In this document: positions 20,959 to 24,786 of the stretch, piece by piece
How positions within the stretch are numbered: position 1 is the first letter of the stretch
Layout of the letters: each line of letters starts with the position of its first letter
Assembly (NCBI GenBank): GCA_910587085.1
Contig: CAJUMC010000048.1
Coordinates: forward strand, 1 to 24,786
Direction of reading: 5' to 3'
Source: an uncultured Lachnospiraceae bacterium
Lineage (GTDB): Bacteria > Bacillota > Clostridia > Lachnospirales > Lachnospiraceae
Length of the DNA: 24,786 nucleotides
Notes under the pieces: model-generated
What the model was told of the DNA's origin: nothing
Seen by the model: only the letters and a program-made list of their open reading frames with translations
The model's database searches: none
Translations under genes and position numbers: made by a program

Positions 20959-22377
20959 ATGGAAACAGCGATTATGTATATCGCGGCAATCGTATCCGTG
21001 GCCGTCGTGATTTTAATGCTGATCAAGAAAATGGACATCAAGATTACCCTGTTTTTGATCGGTATCGTGCTGATGTATATCGGCATGGCGTGCGGAAAGT
21101 CCATCGGCGGCGGAGAATTTGCCTCCACCGGCATGGCGTGGCTTGATCCGCTGAAGGCTATTGCAGATCAGTTTAAATCAACGATCAGCTCGGCGGGCTT
21201 TATCATTCTGATCCTGGGCGGGTATTCCGCTTATATGAGTTCCATTAAGGCAAACAATGTAACCGTCAGCGCGCTGACCAAACCGATCGGGAAAATCAAG
21301 TCCGTTTACATCCTTGTCCCGGTTGTGTTCCTGATCGGCAACCTGCTGTCCCTGGTTGTGCCGAGTGCATCCAACCTTGCCATTATCCTGCTTGCAACTC
21401 TCTACCCGATTATGATCCAGGCGGGAATGAGCACGCTGACCGCAGCAGGTATTATTGCGACAACTGCAACGGTTATGCCGACGCCGCTGGGCAGCGACAA
21501 TGTGGCAATCGCGGCGGAGCTGGCCAATACGGCGGAGTTTGCGGGCCTTACAGCGAGCGATTATGTCTTCCGCTATCACGCAGTTGTATCTGTGCCGACC
21601 CTGTTTTTCATGGCGGCAGCGCATTATTTCTGGCAGAAATGGATGGACAAGAAGGACAGCGCAAAGGGAAATACCGAGCTCAACAACAAGGTTGAGGTTG
21701 AGGAGATCAAGGGCGGCGCCCTGTTCCGCACGGTTTACGCAATCCTCCCGCTGCTTCCGATTCTGATGCTGATTCTTGTCTTTGCGGTACAGAAGATCAC
21801 CGGCGCGAAGATTAACTTAAGCGTCGAAGTGGCAACCCTGTTCTCGTTTGTGATCGCGATTGTGTGCGAGCTGGTGCGCAACCGCAGCGCGCGCAGAACG
21901 CTGGATGAGACAGAATCCTTCTTCAAGGGTATGGGCGGCGCAATGCCGATCGTCGCACTGCTTGTCGCAGGCACGGTTTTCGTGACCGGCCTCAAAACCA
22001 TCGGCCTGATTGCGGCTCTTCAGGAAGCGATGACCGGTCTGCAGGGCTCCGGCCTGGGCTTTGTACTCCCGCTGATTCTCGTTGCTCTCACTGCGCTGAT
22101 CGTACTGCTCAGCGGAAGCGGTACGGCGCTGTTCTTCGCGATGGTTCCGCTTATGGTTCCGCTTGCGGCGGCAGCCGGCATCAGCGTTCTGGCGGTATCC
22201 GTGCCGATGGGTCTGGCAGGAAATCTGCTCCGTGCGGTATCCCCGGTGTCTGCGGTTGTCATGATCGTGGCCGGCTCAGTCAAGAAGGAGCCGCTTGAGA
22301 TCGTCAAACGGACCTCTGTGCCGATGATCGCGGGCGTGGTGTTTATGTTTATATTATCGCTTGTTATATTTTTATAA
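20959..22377 (+). CDS. DcuC-family carrier in a nucleoside operon
   Basis: The 472-residue, 12-helix membrane protein matches the DcuC family across its length. The N-terminal segment GFIILILGGYSAYMSSIKANNV corresponds to the DcuC region around MVLCGFAAYMTHIGAND. Other shared features are LLSLVVPSASNLAIILLATLYP, HYFWQKWMDKK in the central loop, LLSGSGTALFFAMVP and the C-terminal RAVSPVSAVVMIVAGSVKKEPLEIVKRTSVP. Characterised DcuC exports succinate. Its place after ribokinase and nucleoside hydrolase, under a LacI-controlled promoter, suggests that it instead takes up a nucleoside or ribose-related solute; that is inference. GGGAGGA precedes the ATG. It is the last gene before the terminator. 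Confidence 0.9.
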   Translation: METAIMYIAAIVSVAVVILMLIKKMDIKITLFLIGIVLMYIGMACGKSIGGGEFASTGMAWLDPLKAIADQFKSTISSAGFIILILGGYSAYMSSIKANNVTVSALTKPIGKIKSVYILVPVVFLIGNLLSLVVPSASNLAIILLATLYPIMIQAGMSTLTAAGIIATTATVMPTPLGSDNVAIAAELANTAEFAGLTASDYVFRYHAVVSVPTLFFMAAAHYFWQKWMDKKDSAKGNTELNNKVEVEEIKGGALFRTVYAILPLLPILMLILVFAVQKITGAKINLSVEVATLFSFVIAIVCELVRNRSARRTLDETESFFKGMGGAMPIVALLVAGTVFVTGLKTIGLIAALQEAMTGLQGSGLGFVLPLILVALTALIVLLSGSGTALFFAMVPLMVPLAAAAGISVLAVSVPMGLAGNLLRAVSPVSAVVMIVAGSVKKEPLEIVKRTSVPMIAGVVFMFILSLVIFL

Positions 22378-22468
22378 TTGGTAAAAGAAAATTATATAAT
22401 ATAAAATAGCTTTATAAATCTTGAAATAAATGTAAAACTGGCAATACTTTTAATGCGGTAAAAGGGCT

Positions 22469-22508
22469 CATGCGGCCGGAAGAGATTTCTTCCGGCCACA
22501 TGGGTTTT
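22469..22508 (+). terminator. rho-independent terminator of the salvage operon
   Basis: GGCCGGAAGA (22474-22483) pairs perfectly with TCTTCCGGCC (22488-22497) around GATT. CATG/CATG extends it across one mismatch, and GGTTTTCC follows. Confidence 0.85.
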
Positions 22509-22626
22509 CCGCTTCCGGAGGAAGACGAAAATCCTTCCGGGTGTTTGGGACTTGCTCATTTTTCTGGTCTGTATTTATACCATTATGAAGTGAAAACTTC
22601 TTTTCTTCATTGAAAAGATAGAAAAA

Positions 22627-23010
22627 TACTTCATAAGAACTTGGTTCTTTGCCCGCTACCGATCCTGCTACGATCTTAACAGGCGTTGATTCTGGAAGTT
22701 CCTGCCTTGCATTTGGTTCTTTTATGCTATTTGTCTTAGTCTTTCCGCTAAAATATTTTTTGCGTCATTAACCTCCCTGTTTATGTTTTGCACCGCAAAC
22801 AGGACATGTCCATTCCCACACAGACAAATCTTCTCATGCAGCTTTATAATCTCTGGGTTCTCGTGCTTTTCTCCATCTGACGTAATGCACAAATCTTTTA
22901 TGCCTGAATGCAAACCTGTGTTTTTGCCTGTATGCGGCAATTCTTCATGTTCTGTTTCTGCAGGCACTGACACAAAATATTTTTCACCTGGCGCCAGGGA
23001 AATTGGCGGC
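22627..23010 (-). pseudogene. decayed TnpB (IS200/IS605-type RNA-guided nuclease) remnant
   Basis: Read on the minus strand, this is a TnpB gene with a large internal deletion and several frameshifts. EKYFVSVPAETE followed by TGLHSGIKDLCITSDGEKHENP matches the TnpB segment around RuvC-I, where GIDLGIK is normal; here His replaces the catalytic Asp. Only about 30 residues later, instead of about 180, come the last zinc-finger half and the RuvC-III end. WTCPVCGAKH is read in a second frame (22812-22783). NREVNDAKNILAERLRQIA is back in the first frame. KEPNARQELPESTPVKI follows the stop at 22722 in another frame and resembles the usual TnpB C-terminal tail. No TnpA or intact element ends are present. 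It lies between the salvage operon and its likely regulator gene. Confidence 0.8.
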
Positions 23011-23145
23011 TGATTTTATTTCTCCTGCAGACTGCAGCCTGGCAGGAAGACAGGAAAGCCGGGCGGAAAAAGAATTGCCATACGCATAATGGGTAAATAT
23101 ACCTGTCGTTTTATTTCAATTCTTAGCCGGACAGCCGCTGAACTG

Positions 23146-23174
23146 TTGCAAAAGGGTTTCAGGAGGTTTATAAT
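23146..23174 (+). promoter_or_regulatory. candidate promoter of the LacI-family gene
   Basis: TTGCAA (23146-23151) and a perfect TATAAT (23169-23174) are 17 bases apart. The start would lie near 23181, about 310 bases before the ATG at 23490. No copy of the O1/O2 operator is visible here, so autoregulation is not supported. Confidence 0.6.
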
Positions 23175-23489
23175 GAAATGAAAACAGCTGCCTGTATTCC
23201 ACTTGCGGTTATCCGGCCTCCGAATGCTGAAGGAAGCGAAATCGAGTATTCCGCACTCTGATATCAATCCGGTCTTTGAACGGTTGGGGAACCCTGGTTT
23301 TACAGCAGATTATGGCAAGGCACAGCTCGGGGAGTGATTCGGTCCGCATTTCTGGCAGGAACCTGGAGAGCGGCGGGAGCAGGAAAACAGGAAGATCAGC
23401 AGATAAATACTCCGGGGTGCAGACTCGGGCGAGGAAGAAAATGGAAAGGGGAACACGCCTGTCCGCAGCGGCGGTCAGGAGGACAATTT
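23175..23489 (+). other. long leader or spacer before the LacI-family gene
   Basis: If the promoter at 23146 is used, this is a 5' leader of about 310 bases. AGGAGG at 23161-23166 stands before ATGs at 23173 (two codons) and 23178 (27 codons, MKTAACIPLAVIRPPNAEG then EIEYSAL), but it overlaps the -10 region and could not be transcribed. No known riboswitch is recognised. From about 23355 the sequence becomes purine-rich. Confidence 0.4.
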
Positions 23490-24536
23490 ATGGAAGAGGA
23501 CAGAAGAAAAAAAGCGACAATCAAGGATATTGCCAGGGAGGCCGGCGTTTCCCCGGCGGCGGTCAGCCTGATTTTAAACGACAGGCCCTGCCGGATCACG
23601 GAGGAAAAAAAGCAGAGAGTCCGCGAGGTGGCCAGGCAGAAAAACTATGTGGTGAACCAGGCGGCGAAATGTCTGGCGACAAGGCGCTCCGATATGCTTG
23701 CGCTGATTCTGCCGGATATTGAAAATACTTTTTTTTCGTCCCTGGCAAAGCAGATCGAAAACCGCTGCAGAAGGGAGGGCTATTCGCTGATTGTCGCCGG
23801 GTCCGACGACAGGAAGGAGAACGACAGAAAGCTTCTGCGGGTTCTGGAATCGCGCGGGGTGGACGGGATTTTCCTGATTCTGAGCAACGAGTTTCTGGAG
23901 TGCAGGGCCGAATTTCTGAAGGAATTAAAACTGCTGACCATGCCATATATTATGATTGACCGGACATTCCCGGACGCGGACTGCTGCAGGGTAAGCTTCG
24001 ACCATGAACAGGGCGGCTATCTGGCAGCGAAATACCTGCTGGAGCAGGGGCATCGGAAAATCGGCTGCGTGTATCGGGACGATAAGGCCGGCAGCGGAAA
24101 AAGCCGTCTGGACGGGTATGTGAGGGCGCTGCGGGAATTCGGCGTCCGGGTGCAGAGGAAGTACCTGAAGGAGGGCGATTACCGCATGGAGAGCGGCTAT
24201 CTGGCGGCGCAGGCCCTTCTGGAGACGGACGCGACGGCGGCGTTTGTCTGCAACGATATGATGACGCTGGGCTTTCTGCGAAGGCTGTACGAAAAAAAGC
24301 TGCAGATCCCGGCGGATTACTCCATCGTCAGCTACGATGATTCGCTTCAGAATTATCTGTTCGGCGTTGAGCTGACGACAGTTGTGCAGGAGATCGGAAC
24401 GCTCGCGGACGAGGCATGCCGGCTGATGTTCTGCAGGCTGCGCGGGGAGCCGGTCGGCAGCGAAGTTATTCTGCCGCCGCAGCTGAGGATTCGCGGCAGC
24501 GTGAGGGCGGAAAAGCCTGCGAGGAAACCGGGCTGA
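23490..24536 (+). CDS. LacI-family transcriptional regulator
   Basis: The 348-residue repressor-type protein has an N-terminal helix-turn-helix (ATIKDIAREAGVSPAAVSLIL, about 9-29) and the hinge region NYVVNQAAKCLATRRS near 52. The periplasmic-binding-protein-like effector domain begins LALILPDIENTFFSSLAKQIE and ends near TTVVQEIGTLADEACRLMF. The frame is open up to 23334, but the start is the ATG at 23490: AGGAGGA lies 6 bases upstream and the HTH begins at the usual distance. The salvage operon with two LacI-type operators ends 1.1 kb upstream, so it probably represses that operon, with ribose, a nucleoside or a related sugar as inducer. The intervening TnpB remnant may have separated gene and operon. 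Confidence 0.92.
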   Translation: MEEDRRKKATIKDIAREAGVSPAAVSLILNDRPCRITEEKKQRVREVARQKNYVVNQAAKCLATRRSDMLALILPDIENTFFSSLAKQIENRCRREGYSLIVAGSDDRKENDRKLLRVLESRGVDGIFLILSNEFLECRAEFLKELKLLTMPYIMIDRTFPDADCCRVSFDHEQGGYLAAKYLLEQGHRKIGCVYRDDKAGSGKSRLDGYVRALREFGVRVQRKYLKEGDYRMESGYLAAQALLETDATAAFVCNDMMTLGFLRRLYEKKLQIPADYSIVSYDDSLQNYLFGVELTTVVQEIGTLADEACRLMFCRLRGEPVGSEVILPPQLRIRGSVRAEKPARKPG

Positions 24537-24598
24537 TTTCCTGCAGGGGATGTAGTGGGGAAGGGCGCGGCATATAAAGCCGGGCTGGTTTCCTGCAG
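24528..24598 (+). repeat. short direct repeat spanning the end of the LacI-family gene
   Basis: CCGGGCTGATTTCCTGCAG at 24528-24546 includes the stop codon and recurs with one change at 24580-24598, 52 bases on. TTCTGCCGCCGC from inside the gene (near 24469) also recurs near 24665. The stretch to 24786 holds no gene and no clear terminator. Confidence 0.6.
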
Positions 24599-24786
24599 TG
24601 AGGACGATAAGACAAGGGGAAAGTGAAGCTGCGGGGCAGGGGAAAGAGGACGGGGCAGTAAGCGTTCTGCCGCCGCGCCGCTTTCAAAAATCAGGCAGCA
24701 GAAGGAGACTTTGGAATATGAGCCGGCTACCTCACGACAAACGCATGAATGAATAAATTGTGAACAATCCGTAAATCTGTGCTATA

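Noticed and set aside
23276..23722. 148-codon frame overlapping the start of the LacI-family gene
   Set aside because: It runs in another frame through the helix-turn-helix coding sequence and has no ribosome site or recognisable content.

Overview
The window looks like chromosomal DNA of an anaerobic, moderately GC-rich Clostridia, most likely Lachnospiraceae. Reasons: purine-rich AGGAGG-type ribosome sites, an NAD-linked [FeFe] hydrogenase operon, DUF1292 and DUF6440 proteins, and an AI-2E-family permease. This is inference from gene content; no rRNA or tRNA is present and the genus cannot be fixed.

Layout. (1) 184-2128 (+): a cytidylate-kinase-like P-loop protein and an AI-2E-family permease, followed by a purine-rich repeat tail and a strong terminator. 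(2) 2671-8761 (+): a four-gene unit made of a MacB/LolD-type ABC ATPase with a 120-residue repetitive tail, a 961-residue secreted and membrane-anchored protein with CARDB-like repeats, a small glycine-repeat membrane protein, and a MacB/FtsX-type permease. Degenerate repeats follow several of these genes. (3) 13486-9348 (-): hydC-hydB-hydA, a trimeric NAD(H)-linked, probably electron-bifurcating [FeFe] hydrogenase with a clear sigma-A promoter. (4) 14380-13836 (-): DUF1292 and DUF6440 proteins. (5) 14597-15667 (+): branched-chain aminotransferase. (6) 16118-17794 (+): a lone AT-rich ABC exporter that looks horizontally acquired. (7) 18233-22377 (+): a nucleoside/ribose salvage operon of GNAT acetyltransferase, ribokinase, nucleoside hydrolase and a DcuC-family carrier. 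It has a near-consensus promoter and two LacI-type operators just downstream. (8) 23010-22627 (-): a decayed TnpB gene from an IS200/IS605-type element. (9) 23490-24536 (+): a LacI-family regulator, the obvious candidate to bind the two operators.

How they work together. In the salvage operon, the transporter would bring in a substrate, the hydrolase would split nucleosides into base and ribose, ribokinase would trap ribose as ribose 5-phosphate, and the LacI protein would sense an inducer. The ABC unit has all the parts of a MacB-like machine except a HlyD-type adaptor; the CARDB protein may take that place. The hydrogenase would reoxidise NADH and ferredoxin with release of H2, or run in reverse. 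The maturation genes hydE, hydF and hydG are not in the window.

The least explained signals are the purine-rich degenerate tandem repeats at and beyond the 3' ends of several plus-strand genes, and GC-rich hairpins placed just upstream of the ribosome sites of internal operon genes. No CRISPR array, RNA gene or recognised riboswitch was found.
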